Assembly (NCBI GenBank): GCA_018417955.1
Contig: JACTVC010000023.1
Coordinates: 124,001 to 188,000, forward strand
From: Laccaria trichodermophora
Lineage: Eukaryota; Basidiomycota; Agaricomycetes; Agaricales; Hydnangiaceae
Direction: 5' to 3'
DNA: 64,000 bases
A program made the position numbers and the translations under genes. Of this stretch, positions 46,701 to 57,644 are shown piece after piece. The stretch's first letter is position 1. Every line of letters starts with the position of its first letter. The notes under the pieces are model-generated. The model saw only the letters and a list, made by a program, of their open reading frames with translations. It ran no database searches and had not been told where the DNA came from.

Positions 46701-47093
46701 GTCATGACCGACGCCCAGATCGATGCGACGAAGGGGACGGCCAATATCGGCATCAACACGATGAAGGGTACTGTGGATATTGGCATCAACACCGATAGAT
46801 CAGCAGAGGAATCGGTCCAAGCATCGAGCCCGGCCCCAATCCAATCAGCAGCTCCTCCGACGCCGGTGCAAGCTTTGAGCCCAGCTCCAATTCAATCAGC
46901 AGCTGTGCAAGGTTCGAGCTCGCCTCCAATTCAACCTTCGAATTTGGTTCAAGCTGAGAGCCTGGCCCCAATCTATTTGGCTCCAAAGCCAGTTCGTGCA
47001 ACACGCCGCGGCAGATCACCCTCTCCCTTCACAGTTGGCACCAGGAGGTCTCCTCGGCTGATAGCTTCATCTGGTATGTCCCCTGCTTCATAG
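43768..47093 (+). CDS. Cargo protein: Pro-rich, Cys cluster, acidic/basic tracts, coiled coil
   Basis: ATG at 43,768 (MSSTLTIEAKAHNLD). The first intron 43,945-43,992 is in phase. The long second exon carries duplicated Pro/Ser segments (SSLPPISADT at two places), a Cys cluster CVACSRRKD...CAES...CFTCNTGKTKCSK (44,815-44,930) resembling a small zinc-binding knot, and Lys/Glu-rich tracts (KKAKKSKAKK). Three 43-bp introns of nearly identical sequence follow (45,431-45,473; 45,621-45,663; 45,754-45,796), separating repeats of DLGQSSG. After the intron 45,959-46,005 the last exon encodes a long coiled coil (LSERLASLEEMTQRLQEVE...) and a Ser/Pro/Gln tail. Possibly a DNA-binding adaptor of the element; function is not established. 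Confidence 0.6.
45425..45800 (+). repeat. Tandemly duplicated exon-intron units
   Basis: GACCTCGGGCAATCATCAG-type exon repeats each ending TCAG|GTAAGA, with three 43-bp introns sharing ATCAAATCAGTTTTTC and TTACTAACC. Between the first two introns the exon repeat itself is present several times without intron. Confidence 0.85.
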
Positions 47094-47991
47094 TAATGAT
47101 TCAACATCTAAATACCAGTAGATGATCATCCTACGACTCCCACTAATGAAGACCCGCAATAATCATACTCCATATTTTGTACTGCCTGTTCTTATCTTGT
47201 AACTTCTTGTCAATATAAAGGTTTTTTTGTGTCATGTTCTTTGTAAAAGAGAAAAAGAAGTACTGCAATCTTGAAGAAATAAAACTAATCTGAGGGGTAA
47301 GCTAGAGGGGGACATTCAAGAAACTCTGCCGAAGTGCTTTACCTTGGCCGGGTCAACTGAACCACAATGTGCTTCGCGGTAGTATGTTCGAAAGGCCGGA
47401 TTGTGTTCAAAAATTATCAATTTAGAAACGAGATATCACCTTTGGGACTTGAACCCCGGTCCTGACCATCGGCTGCTGTAAAATATACCGACCGATGTTG
47501 TCTTGGACAAGTATAAAGATAACATGGTAGAAATATTGACCAAGCAGGAACGACCGGGTCTGGCTCAAGCAACCGTGCTCGGCTGCCTAAAATAAAAGCG
47601 AAGGGGAAAACAGATACCGATCCATCTAGAAAAGGGGTAAAAAGTTGGCTGATCCAGAGTTTATGAATTGTCCAGTTTCGTCGGCCGACTGGGTAGCTGT
47701 ATCCATTTGCTCGACTAATCAGCCGAACCATAGCTACAATAATGTGAATCCCAACAGCTGACCCCTCAAATCAGAATTTAAGGCTCTCGGCCGATCATGA
47801 ACCCAGGAACATTCAAAACTGTCAGCCGACCTTACATAGCTATCATCCATCAGCTGATATACCACCTACTTCTCTCTGGGCTTACTTCCTGCTGATCCGG
47901 CTGTGCTAAATTTACGTCGCTGGCCGACCCTTCACTACCTCAACAGTGGGGATGACATCGGCCAATTCATCAACACCAGGTTATTGTCTCT
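47094..47991. other. Right subterminal region of KDZ element
   Basis: About 0.9 kb without a supported gene. AT-rich near 47,150-47,280 (likely 3' end of the preceding gene), then a sequence with GGCCGA / TCGGCC motifs scattered every 30-60 bp (47,350-47,990), which may be subterminal transposase sites. Confidence 0.45.
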
Positions 47992-48081
47992 TATCGGCCC
48001 ATCAGCAGGCACCATCAACTATGGCCTGTTTGTATGGTTGGGGCTCTCAGTGTTGGTGGGTGATTCCTACTAACTGCCCTG
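47992..48081 (-). repeat. Right terminal inverted repeat of KDZ element
   Basis: Inverse complement of the left terminal repeat. The last base is followed immediately by the duplicated target TAATCCT (48,082-48,088). Confidence 0.85.
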
Positions 48082-48252
48082 TAATCCTGTCCACGGGAAA
48101 CCCAAGTTGCTCTCTTTTGACGTTGATTGGAATACACCTCTACAAGGGTCAATGGGCTTTTCGCATCCTCATGTGCTGCCTTTGCTTATCGCAAACACTT
48201 TTGGAAACAATCATTCTAGCTCTTAGCTGTGTCCTCATTCATCGTCCTCGCC
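48082..48252 (+). pseudogene. R2 unit copy a, middle piece
   Basis: Begins with the duplicated TAATCCT and continues the R2 sequence broken at 24,105; homologous to 61,890-62,060. Ends with TCGCC, the target duplication of the LTR element. Confidence 0.85.
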
Positions 48253-48571
48253 TGTGATATAGGATTGGAAGGGAATGCCCAGAGGCCATAGTCAAACAGT
48301 GGTATATAGCTAGATTTGGATATCTTACATAATAGATTGATCTTTTGTCTTGAACCACCACCTTGTCAGCAGTCTTGCCATCCTCTTGCACTACATGTAG
48401 TGCTTTGTATAACTGTACTTCCTACAGTATGCATAATCATGTTGGGCCAGCTGAGTATCTTGTAACTGCTCATTGCTCACTCATGGGTGTTGATCCCAGA
48501 TCCACCCATTCTTGCCTCCTCCTTCCCTCTTGGCTTCAGCTATGTGAGAAGTTCAGAGTGAACGCTTCACA
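48253..48571 (+). repeat. 5' LTR of copy 2
   Basis: 319 bp, TG...CA; TATGTGAG variant near its 3' end. Confidence 0.93.
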
Positions 48572-49199
48572 ATGGTGGGGGCACCGCGGACTTCACCAAA
48601 GCATGGTTGAAGTCTGCATTTCTTGGTAGAGGGAGAGCTGGAGAGTTGTGGGAATGCAACAGCTCATCACAGGAGGAACCTTAGCATGGATGGTAGCTGC
48701 TGCTCACGCTCTTCGCGGCGGGCTTATTACTTCATGTGAAAGGGCTCATCCATCCTTCAGTTGGATTAACCATTGACTTTAGCTTGTGCTTGCACAGCTG
48801 GTTGAGGTTTGTTCAATTGGGGTGCTGCGCTGACTCTGAGCAGCTGGGCTTTGGGATTTCGCGATTACGCGGCCTAAAGCCTACTGTGAGGAGAGTTCCT
48901 CTCACCTATGTCTGGATTCCGCGACTACGCGACCATTGACTTGGTGAGGAGGTTGCCCACAACCAGTGTTGCCTGCTGCGTTGCGCTGCTTCACTGTCTC
49001 TCAGACTCCACCTGTTCCTCAACCATCTCCCTTGTCTTTTAGCATCTAGGCCTCTCAAGAACAGCCAGATGTTCATTGACATCCCTCCAGTTCAGTCTGC
49101 TGCTCTGGAAATTATGTGCTATGCCCTACTATGCTTCTCTCCCAATCTCTGCTGTTTTCTTGCTTGAGGAATGAGTGTTCTCATCCTCCTTACTTCTCT

Positions 49200-50250
49200 A
49201 TGAACTCTCTGGAATGGCTCTTCTTGGTTTCTGAATGGTTAGAAGGGTTTGGAGTGGTTTTGGGTTGGATGGGGTTGATGGGACATCAACGTGGGACTTA
49301 TTCACATCATATCTTGCCAACCAATGCCCCGATTGCTCTCGTCTCTTTTGCGCTTGGAGGCCCTCGTTCATACCTTTCTTTGGACCCCATGAACTCGCCA
49401 AACGGTCGCGTATTGGCTGCGCTTCACCTACTTCAGCCTGGTATGACCAAAATGAACACATCTCGTCCGTTCTCGGCGAGATCCTCGTCGTTCCTTTTGT
49501 TCTTTGGCTCGTTTTGAAGCCACGGTTAATGCGCTTCTGGGAAGCCCTCATACGCGTCAAACGGACGAGCGGTTCCTGTATTACAGCACCATCCCTCCAA
49601 CAACCACTTACATGTGACTTGTTCACGTCATATCTCGCCAACTGATGCCCCGATTGCGCTCATCCTTTTCGCGTTGGAAGACCCTCATTCACACCTTTCT
49701 GTGGACTCCCTGAACTCGCCAAACGGTCACCTATTGGCGGTGCTTCGCCTAGTTCAGCCTGGTATGACCAAGATGAGCATGTTTCATCCATTCTCGGCGA
49801 GATCTTCGTCGTCCCTTTCGTTCTTTGGTTTGTTTTAAAGCCACGGTCAATGCGCTTCTGGGAAGCCCTCATACGCGTCAAACGGACGAGCGGTTCTCGT
49901 GTCACAGCACCATCCCTCCAACAACCATTTGCATGTGACTTGTTCATGTCATATCTCACCAACCAACACCCCGATTGCTCTCGTCTCTTTTGCGCTGGGA
50001 AGCTCTCGTTCATACCTTTCTTTGGACCCCATGAACTCGCCAAACGGTCACATATTGGCTGCGTTTCGCCTAGTTCAGCCTGGCATGGCCAAAATGAACA
50101 TATTTCGTCCATTCTCGACGAGATCCTCGTCGTTCCTTATGTTCTTTGGCTTGTTTTGAAGCCACGGTCAATGCGCTTCTGGGAAGCCCTTATACGCGCC
50201 AAACGGACGAGCGGTCCTTGTGTTACAGTGCCATCTCTTCAACAACCATT
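49200..50250 (+). repeat. Internal 321-bp tandem repeat, three units
   Basis: GCGCTTCTGGGAAGCCC anchors at 49,531, 49,852 and 50,173. Open in several frames (ORFs of 130-150 codons on both strands), so the ORFs are products of the repeat, not genes. Confidence 0.85.
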
Positions 50251-51810
50251 TCCCCATTCCTATTGTCATAACCTGCTCGCATCGGACGCTCTATAGCCCG
50301 TTTGAAACGCCTGAATCGTACCTTTCCGACGCACCTATTCACGTCGATAACGGACAACAGCCTGGTCTGCAGTATGCATTTACTCCAGAACTGCAGTTTC
50401 TGGGTATTACCTCTCTATCTCGACAACCACGGCTCGTCACGATACGCGAATTATACCGTTGGAAAGGCGTCGTTCGTAGCTTTCGAACGGGTATTTGATC
50501 CCCAGGAACAGGCCAGAAATCACTACGCTATGCTCAAACACATTTTTGGCTACCTCAGGATCTCCCCTCTATTTGGGGTGTTAAGACTTGATTGGAGGAC
50601 TCTTATGGGCAGGGGAGACACCTCAACTGGTTGAGAGTTGCTGCTCGCGCATTACGCGGTGGACTCTTCTTCAGTCATGGTAACCTTCTGGCTCCATCAG
50701 AAGGCTGATTGCTGCTCGCGCGTTGTGCGGCGGATCAGTGTGGAGGAGTTGCAGCTCGCGCATTACGCGGCGGACTCTTCTTCAATCATGGTAACCTTCT
50801 GGGTCCCTCAGAAGTACTGATTGCTGCTCGCGTGTTACGCAGCGGATCAGTGTTGAGGAGTTGCTGCTCGCACATTATGCGGCGGACTCTTCTTCAATCA
50901 TGGTAACCTTCTGGCTCCTGATTGCAGCTCACATGTTTTGCGGCGGATCAGTGTTGAGGAGTTGCTGCTCGCACATTATGCAGCGGACTCTTCTTCAATC
51001 ATGGTAACCTTACAGATTGCTGCTTGTGTGTTGCATGGCCTGTGTCCACTCTGGGGGGCAAAATTTATAACAACATTTTTTTTCCCCTCCTTTCCTTCAA
51101 CCTCTTATCATTCCTACCCAACATGGCACCACCTTTACCCACTCAGACACCAACTTAGGATCATGGCTTGTAATTTTCCACTGCACAATCTCTTTGCCTC
51201 TATCCTCCCTGGCTTGATTCTTGAGATTCGCACACTGGAAAAGTGGGGGGCTGTAGGGGAGTATAGGTGGAAGATGGGAGGAGAGGCGCAAGCCTCTATC
51301 CCATTACACACTCCCCACGTCCAGACGACACACCACAATGGAAGCAAGCTACATCATCTTGATGGGTAGAGGGAGTTGAGTTGGGATCAACGATCTGAGT
51401 GGAGAGGCACAAGCCTCTATCACACTATACATGTCTTATACCCAGACCACAAGTATGATGGAAGCATGCTACACCATCTTGATGGGGAAAGGCAATGGAG
51501 TTGGGATGGATGACCTGGAAGCCATCCACTTGCATGGTTTCCCAGTACTCATGGTTATACATCACTGAAGAGAGAATGGGAGGATCATATGGGTATTTCT
51601 GGGTTAAGCTGGGAGCTTACAGTGACCAGCTTTCCAGATAGCAAATTATTTGGGGCCAAATTTTTTCTTTCTTTTATTCATCTTCTTTGCTTTGCTACCT
51701 TTTGGTCTCATTTTATCCTGATATTCACTCTGGGGGGCAAGAGGATTTCTATTCTATTATTCTTCCCCACCATTGTTTTCCTTACATGCCCTCTGGACAT
51801 TGGGGGGCTT

Positions 51811-52129
51811 TGTGATATAGGATTGGAAGGGAATGCCCAGAGGCCATAGTCAAACAGTGGTATATAGCTAGATTTGGATATCTTACATAATAGATTGATC
51901 TTTTGTCTTGAACCACCACCTTGTCAGCAGTCTTGCCATCCTCTTGCACTACATGTAGTGCTTTGTATAACTGTACTTCCTACAGTATGCATAATCATGT
52001 TGGGCCAGCTGAGTATCTTGTAACTGCTCATTGCTCACTCATGGGTGTTGATCCCAGATCCACCCATTCTTGCCTCCTCCTTCCCTCTTGGCTTCAGCTA
52101 TGCGAGAAGTTCAGAGTGAACGCTTCACA
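51811..52129 (+). repeat. 3' LTR of copy 2
   Basis: 319 bp; TATGCGAG variant, otherwise identical to the 5' LTR by reading. Confidence 0.93.
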
Positions 52130-52905
52130 TCGCCGGTGTGAAGCTCACAGCCGAGGAGCCCAAGCCAATCTTGCAACTTTTTTTTTCCAAACTCGCTGCC
52201 ACATCTCCTTCCTTGGCATCTTTTCTGACAGGAGTCTTTTATGCCAGAGGCCAGCGTTACTGGGAATTCGCTCCTTCCTTCTTGCCCTTCGGAATAGCTT
52301 ATCGTTGAATAACGATGGACAGTGATAGCATCTTACTTCCCTCTCTATTAATATTGCTGTTTCTTGCAGCTTGCATCGCATCTCGGGGGTCCATTCTGGT
52401 TCTACTATCACCTTTGATGCATACCCCATGCTTCCATGACAAGTTCCTCTTAGAAAATAACCTTATCGTGCCCGAACCGGGATATACTTATAGAGAGTTT
52501 TCTCCTCACCCCTTCCTGGGTCAAGCACAACTTGCTCATCCCGATGCTTCCCCTCTTCATCTGCATCGTCCAATTCCAATTCTGACTCTGACATGAGTCC
52601 AAGGCCAGGATGCCAACACACCCTGTCATTAATGCGTAACGCTGTTCCTGCGCTCCTTAGTAAATTTGGACTGACGGAATGTAAGGAAGCTTTGTACTCC
52701 TTGATGTGCCACCTTGTGGACCATTGCTATCTGCCATGGTTCCTACCCTGTGCATATATATACTTGTGCACTTTGCTAGCATATTGTAGATTGTGTCTAC
52801 TGCTTTCGTAGATGAACACCATCGCAGGCCATTCCAAGGCCCTAATTTCTTGGGCCATTTCATGTTTTATGTTCTCATAAGCATGCGAAATTAAAGTTTA
52901 CCCAC
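52130..52905 (+). pseudogene. R2 unit copy a, right piece
   Basis: Resumes with TCGCCGGTGTGAAGCTCACAGCC, uninterrupted in copy c at about 62,055-62,075. Contains the PGYTYREFSPHPFLGQAQLAHP stretch found in all copies and ends near GACTGAGCTCATTCCGG, which also marks the ends of the other copies. Confidence 0.8.
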
Positions 52906-54749
52906 TGAAATGTGTTGACTGAGCTCATTCCGGGACAACACATCTCTGATAGGTGTTCAGGCCTCAGGCTCTCACCTTTCGACTTCTTGTCGATAATGGT
53001 GGCATGTTTTTCCAACATGTTAGGATGCGCCAATCACCTCGAATATCAGATGCTGAAATGCATACGAACTGCATTCCAGCAACGGCTGGTAACAGGGCTG
53101 CAACCATACTCTCATGCCAGTGCGAGTTCAAGTCGTACAAATGGCGAAAAGTTTGGAACTATATTGGTAAGTTCCTTCTTTATGCATTTCAGCACTTTGG
53201 AAATGCTGAAAAAACTGTTGGCCGCTACAGGCGGAACCGTCGCAACGAAGAGAAGGATACACCAAGAGAGCACTGTTATCCACCTTGGATCACTGTAAAC
53301 TATTGCCCACTGATTGGATCGATCTATCTGGCCTTACCCAACCCTCTATCAGCTTTCGGCATAGGCTGAATCGTTGGCAAATGTTCTATCGCAAATCGTC
53401 AAGTTGGCAATTACCATTCCCTCCACACTCATCTGGATTCATCTACTATCACCAGCCTCCAGGCGCACCTCTTCTTTCCAGAGAACTCCGCTTTCGCCTC
53501 ACTCCCAATCATCTTCCTGAATGTTTCAATCAAGGCAAAGATTGTCTTACCCCAGAAGGAGATGCTTGGAAGATCCCCCTCTTTGTCCTATATAAGACTC
53601 CATTTCATCGGGATGTGTATCAACAGCTTCGGGTGGATGGGTTCGTCTCTGACGCACTAGATTCGAAGCTCAAGAGCATCGCTCAAACTTATATTTGTCC
53701 CCGCTATGGCAGCATTATTCTTCATTCGCTTCACCAAGTATTTCCTATTGATTTTTCAGCAACAACTTTCAGGTTCTTCATGGTGGGAGACTCAACTTAC
53801 CAAAGCATTGTCATTAATTATCTCTTCCAAGTGTGCGTTGAGCCCTGGAGGCCATCTTGCTACACAAGTGCGTTCAAATTTTTTTGGGATAACATTTTCA
53901 TTAAAACTGACTGTGGGTGCTTGTAGGTAAGGGGTTAGTACGCTTCGAGCTGTCAACACTACTGGAGCATGCAGGTACTAGAATGGTGGTGATGTGTGTT
54001 GTGAAATTAGTCGGAAATCCAGGGCCTTACATGGGGGAAGATTGACCACAAAAAGGAGCTCTGGTATTGCAACATAACCCTGCCAGCGGGAAACTGAAGC
54101 TGCTCTCTTTCAACGTTGATCGGAATTCACATGTATTTCGGTCAAAGGGCTTTTCGCATCCAGATGCTCTGCCTTTGCTTGTTGCAAATACTTTCGGAAA
54201 CAAGCATTCTAGCCCTTAGCCATGTCCCCTTTCATCGCCCTCGCTGGTGTGAAGCTCACAGCCAAGGAGCCCAAGCCAAGCTTGCAACTTTTTTTTTTTT
54301 TCCAAACTCGCTGCCACATCTCCTTCCTTGGCATCTTTTCCGATGGGAGTCTTCTATGCCAGAGGCCAGCGTTACTGGGAATCCGCTCCTTCCTTCTTGC
54401 CCTTCGGAATAGCTTATTGTTGAATAATGATGGACAGTGATAGTATCTTACTTCCCTCTCTATCAATATGGCTGTTTCTTGCGGTTCGCATTGCATCTCG
54501 GAGGTCCGTTGTGGTTCTACCATCACCTTACCCACACACTTCCACGACAACTTCCTCCTAGAAAATAACCTTATCGTGCCCGAACCGGGATATACTTACA
54601 GAGAGTTTTCTCCTCACCCCTTCCTGGGTCAAGCACAACTTGCTCATCCCGATGCTTCCCCTCTTCATCTGTGTCGTCCCGTTCCAACTCTGACCTGAGT
54701 CCAAGGCCAGGATGCCAACGCACCCTGTCATCAATGTGTAACGCTGTTA
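52906..54749 (+). pseudogene. R2 unit copy b: gene of unknown Agaricomycete family, degraded
   Basis: The best-preserved coding part is 53,285-53,830: WIDLSGLTQPSISFRHRL, SGFIYYHQPPGAPLLSRELRFRLT, DAWKIPLFVL, ICPRYGSIILHSLHQVFPIDFS. After an intron-like GTGTGCGTT...TTGTAG stretch the exon VRGLVRFELSTL (from about 53,930) follows. The F-YYH-PP...RFR-T and RFELSTLPEH...GTR motifs are shared by large families of Agaricomycete hypothetical proteins. The downstream exon is cut by TGA at 54,043-54,045, where copy c has CGA. The stop after FGNKHSSP is at 54,216-54,218. Function unknown. Confidence 0.65.
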
Positions 54750-55437
54750 CAAGGGGGTGCCGGCATCGAAAAAAAAGACCCGGGGTCGATTTTTTTGTTA
54801 AGGTGACATAGAGGTGGACTAACTAACTAATGTAATCAGGCACATGTCTAAATATAGCAATATGACATCATCTACATGAGAGCTTCCCCCCACGTCCTCT
54901 CCCGGAAGCCGCACAAGTCACGCATACCCAATTCCAGGGTGCTGGCACCAGTTCCACACATTTTAGATGGAACTGGGCATATAACGTGAGTCATAAAATC
55001 ACTCTGTTCTCATGATACAATGTACTCACCCACTGTGTCTCACAACCAGCTTGTTTGCACTTGAGGACCTCATACTCCAAGCCATTGAGGACTACTCTAT
55101 TGTTCATGTCATCAGTCAATGAACAAGTATTTTGCTGGTAATAACTCATGAGGTCACAAGTGTGGTGCGTAAATTTCAATGTAATTCAATAATGACGACC
55201 CAAATCAAACCCAAATATGGAATGAAATTCATGAATATCTTGTTTTCTGGTGCTTTATGGTCTCTATTAGAGCTGTATTCTTCTCAGTACATTCTGTAGT
55301 TACTATATTATACAACAAGGTACTCAATTTGACAATCCAAGGCCCTCTGCTCAAGGTGTCTTTTTTTTTTTTCACAGCCTGCAGCTGGACTAACTAACTG
55401 GGTCCTGGTACAGGATTCCCAGGCCGGCACCCCCTTG
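54750..55437. mobile_element. hAT-type MITE, 688 bp
   Basis: Perfect 15-bp terminal inverted repeat CAAGGGGGTGCCGGC, flanked by the 8-bp duplication CGCTGTTA (54,742-54,749 and 55,438-55,445). The eight-base target duplication is the hAT hallmark. Subterminal GGACTAACTAACT occurs near both ends. No transposase frame. Confidence 0.88.
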
Positions 55438-55690
55438 CGCTGTTACTGCGCTCCTTAGTAAGTTTGGACTGACGGAGTGTAAGGAGGCTTGGTACTTGGT
55501 GATGTGCCGCCTTTGCTTGCCATGGTTCCTACCCTATACATATACATAGTTAGCATATTGTAGATTGTCTCTACTTCTTCCGTAGATGAAAGCCATCGCA
55601 GGCCATTCCAAGGCCATTCTAATTTCTTGGGCCATTCCATGTTTCAAGTTTGAGTTCCCATAAGCATGCAAAATTAAAGTTTTGCCGTCA
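55438..55690 (+). pseudogene. R2 unit copy b, tail
   Basis: Continues CTGCGCTCCTTAG... of copy b after the MITE, matching 52,650-52,900 of copy a. Confidence 0.75.
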
Positions 55691-55970
55691 CGGTGTTGAG
55701 CTCATTCCGTCTCTGATAAGCCTCCAGGCCAAGGAGGCCTCAGGCTCTCGCCTTTTGACTATCTTGTTGATAATGGCGGCATGTTTTTCCAACGCATTAG
55801 GACGCGTCAATCACCTCGAATATCAGATGCAGAAATGCATACGAACTGGATTCCGGCAATGGCTGGTAACAGGGCTGCAACCATACTCTCATGCCAGTGT
55901 GAGCTCAAGTCGTATGAATTATGAAAAGTATGGAACTGAACTGGTAAGTTACCTCTTTACACATTTCAGC
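55691..55970 (+). pseudogene. R2 unit copy c, first piece
   Basis: Starts at GAGCTCATTCCG and matches 52,920-53,190 of copy b. Ends with ATTTCAGC, the target duplication of the next element. Confidence 0.75.
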
Positions 55971-56980
55971 CAAGGGGGCCCCGGGATTTGAATGCCGAGC
56001 CGGGGGTTAGGGGGGGGGGGAGGTCTTTGACCGCTTAAAAAAATTTACTAAGGGAAGATGAAATTTCCATTTTTAGCACCCCTTGGTAATGGGCTGATGT
56101 GCCGAGCTTCATCCAAAGACCTCAGTACACTGTATTAGTCAAAAAAATGGAATCTACTGTTCATCTTGCTGCAATACCGCGATGGCAAAGGCAAAGGTAT
56201 GGATATCTATTGCTGAATGTTGAAACTAATGGACTAGACGGCAACCTGCAAAGGATAAGATAAAATACGATATTGATGCAACCACACACTGTACCAAGTG
56301 TGGTGATGTCGGGACTGCGGGGCCCTGTCTATGGGGAAGACAACGAAGAATTGTCGCCAGAAATGTACCAAGAAGACACTCCGTCAGGAAGCACTCACGC
56401 TGATAGTGGTATGTGTTCTCCTTACATGGTGAGGACCTTGCTTAACTTCTCCAATTTAGCTTCAAAAGCAAATGAATCGTTGGCAATAAATCAAATGCAT
56501 TTCACACTTGTCGAACTTGCGACATCATGGCAGAAATGTTTGTCTGTATCTGCAGATCTCGAGTTGAAGAACAGGAGCGAGTTATGAGCTCTCAAACTGC
56601 CTTACGTTGTGGATGTGAAGGCTGTGAAACATCTTGGGTAGGTATTGCATTTCTCTGCATGCTCTCGGTGTACTGACATCTATGTTCTCTCAAAGAGTTT
56701 CACTTGGCCTGCTTTAACTTCACCTGTGCCCCCAAAAACTGGCATTGCGAGAATGATGCGCATTCCAAAAAGTGGCGCGAATAAGGTAACTTTGTTTTCT
56801 TAATCTTTTGTACCTTGCTTGCTTCTTGTAAACGAAAAATACGATTTGTTTTTCTTGGAATTGCCTTTTTCAGTCGAACATATCCCTTTTAGGCAGGAGG
56901 GGGAGGGGGGGAGGTCACCTACAGTGGCTTAAAAATATTTACCGACCCCGTGATAATTTTAAGGTCCTTGGGCCCCCTTG
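55971..56980. mobile_element. hAT-type element with exon-like cargo, 1,010 bp
   Basis: Terminal inverted repeat CAAGGGGGCCC (11 bp perfect), 8-bp target duplication ATTTCAGC on both sides (55,963-55,970; 56,981-56,988). It shares the CAAGGGGG terminus with the MITE at 54,750. The interior has exon-like runs: 56,273-56,587 (GLRGPVYGEDNEELSPEMYQ) and 56,581-56,640 (MSSQTALRCGCEGCETSW) followed by GTAGGT and a further exon-like SFTWPALTSPVPPKTG. The CGCEGCETSW block resembles a small Cys motif. Likely gene fragments carried by a non-autonomous element. Confidence 0.8.
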
Positions 56981-57644
56981 ATTTCAGCACTTTAAAAATG
57001 CTGAAAAAACTGTTGGCTGCTACAGATGGAACCGTCGCAACGAAACAAAGGATACCCCAAGAGAGCACCGATATCCACCTTGGATCAGCTTAAGCTATCG
57101 CCCACCGATTGGCGCGATCTATCTGGTCTTGGCCAACCCTCTATCAGCTTTCAGCATAGGCTGTGTCATGACCATAGATGGCAAGCGCGCTATCGCAAAT
57201 TGTTGGGCGTGCGATTACCTTTCCCTCCATGCTCATCCGGATTCTTCTACTATCACCAGCCTCCAGGCGCACCTCTTCTTTCCGGAGAACTCTGCTTTCG
57301 CCTCACTTCCAATCATCTTCCTGAAAGTTTCAATCAAGGTGAAGATTGTCTTACCTCAGAAGGAGACGCTTGGAAGATCCCCCTCTTGGTCCTGTATCAT
57401 AATCCATTTCATCGGAATGTCTATCAACAGCTTCGGTTGGATGGGTTTATCTCCAACGCACTAGATTCGAAGCTCAAGAGCATTGCTCAGACTTATGTCT
57501 GTCCCCGCCACTCCAGCGTTATTCTACATTCGCTTCACCAATTATTTCCTGTTGATTTTTCGGCAATGTCTTTAAGTTTCTTCGTGGTGGGAGACTCAAC
57601 TTTGCAAAACGTTTTCATCAATTATCCTTTCCGACGGTGTGTTA
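56981..57644 (+). pseudogene. R2 unit copy c, second piece (coding part)
   Basis: Reading frame 57,026-57,640 gives LSPTDWRDLSGLGQPSISF, SGFFYYHQPPGAPLLSGELC, DAWKIPLLVLY and YVCPRHSSVILHSLHQLFPVDFS, the same gene as copy b and better conserved. It is cut at 57,644 by the next insertion; the matching downstream exon resumes at 61,735. Confidence 0.7.

Larger units (their letters stand above)
24106..48081 (-). mobile_element. Giant KDZ-type DNA transposon carrying a TET/JBP gene and cargo (23,976 bp)
   Basis: The ends form equal-length 90-bp imperfect inverted repeats (24,106-24,195 and 47,992-48,081) that share AACACTGAGA and ACAAACAGGCCATAGTTG. They are flanked by TAATCCT on both sides. The flanking halves together reconstitute an R2 unit seen uninterrupted elsewhere (61,880-61,910 spans the junction), which independently supports the boundaries. 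Inside are a KDZ transposase gene with CxC2 cluster, a TET/JBP dioxygenase, and at least five further genes between 31.4 and 47.1 kb; the first 7 kb is repeats. KDZ (Kyakuja-Dileera-Zisupton) elements are known to associate with TET/JBP genes in basidiomycetes. The transposase is damaged, so movement would need a relative in trans. Strand is given from the transposase gene. Confidence 0.85.
48253..52129 (+). mobile_element. Non-autonomous LTR retrotransposon (LARD-like), copy 2
   Basis: 319-bp LTRs at 48,253-48,571 and 51,811-52,129, TSD TCGCC (48,248-48,252 and 52,130-52,134). The primer-binding-like TGGTGGGGGC starts at 48,573 and the purine tract TTGGGGGGCTT precedes the 3' LTR. It is nearly identical to copy 1 but in the opposite orientation and 314 bp longer, with three 321-bp internal units (anchors 49,531, 49,852, 50,173). 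A block at about 50,280-50,500 reads like degraded coding sequence (SPFETPESYLSDAPIH, LVTIRELYRWKGVV) and may be a captured gene fragment. No retrotransposon proteins are encoded. Confidence 0.93.

Noticed and set aside
47431..47515. Possible minus-strand tRNA with GGTTCAAGTCCC B-box
   Set aside because: No acceptor-stem pairing or A-box of the right spacing could be made; a B-box alone is not enough.
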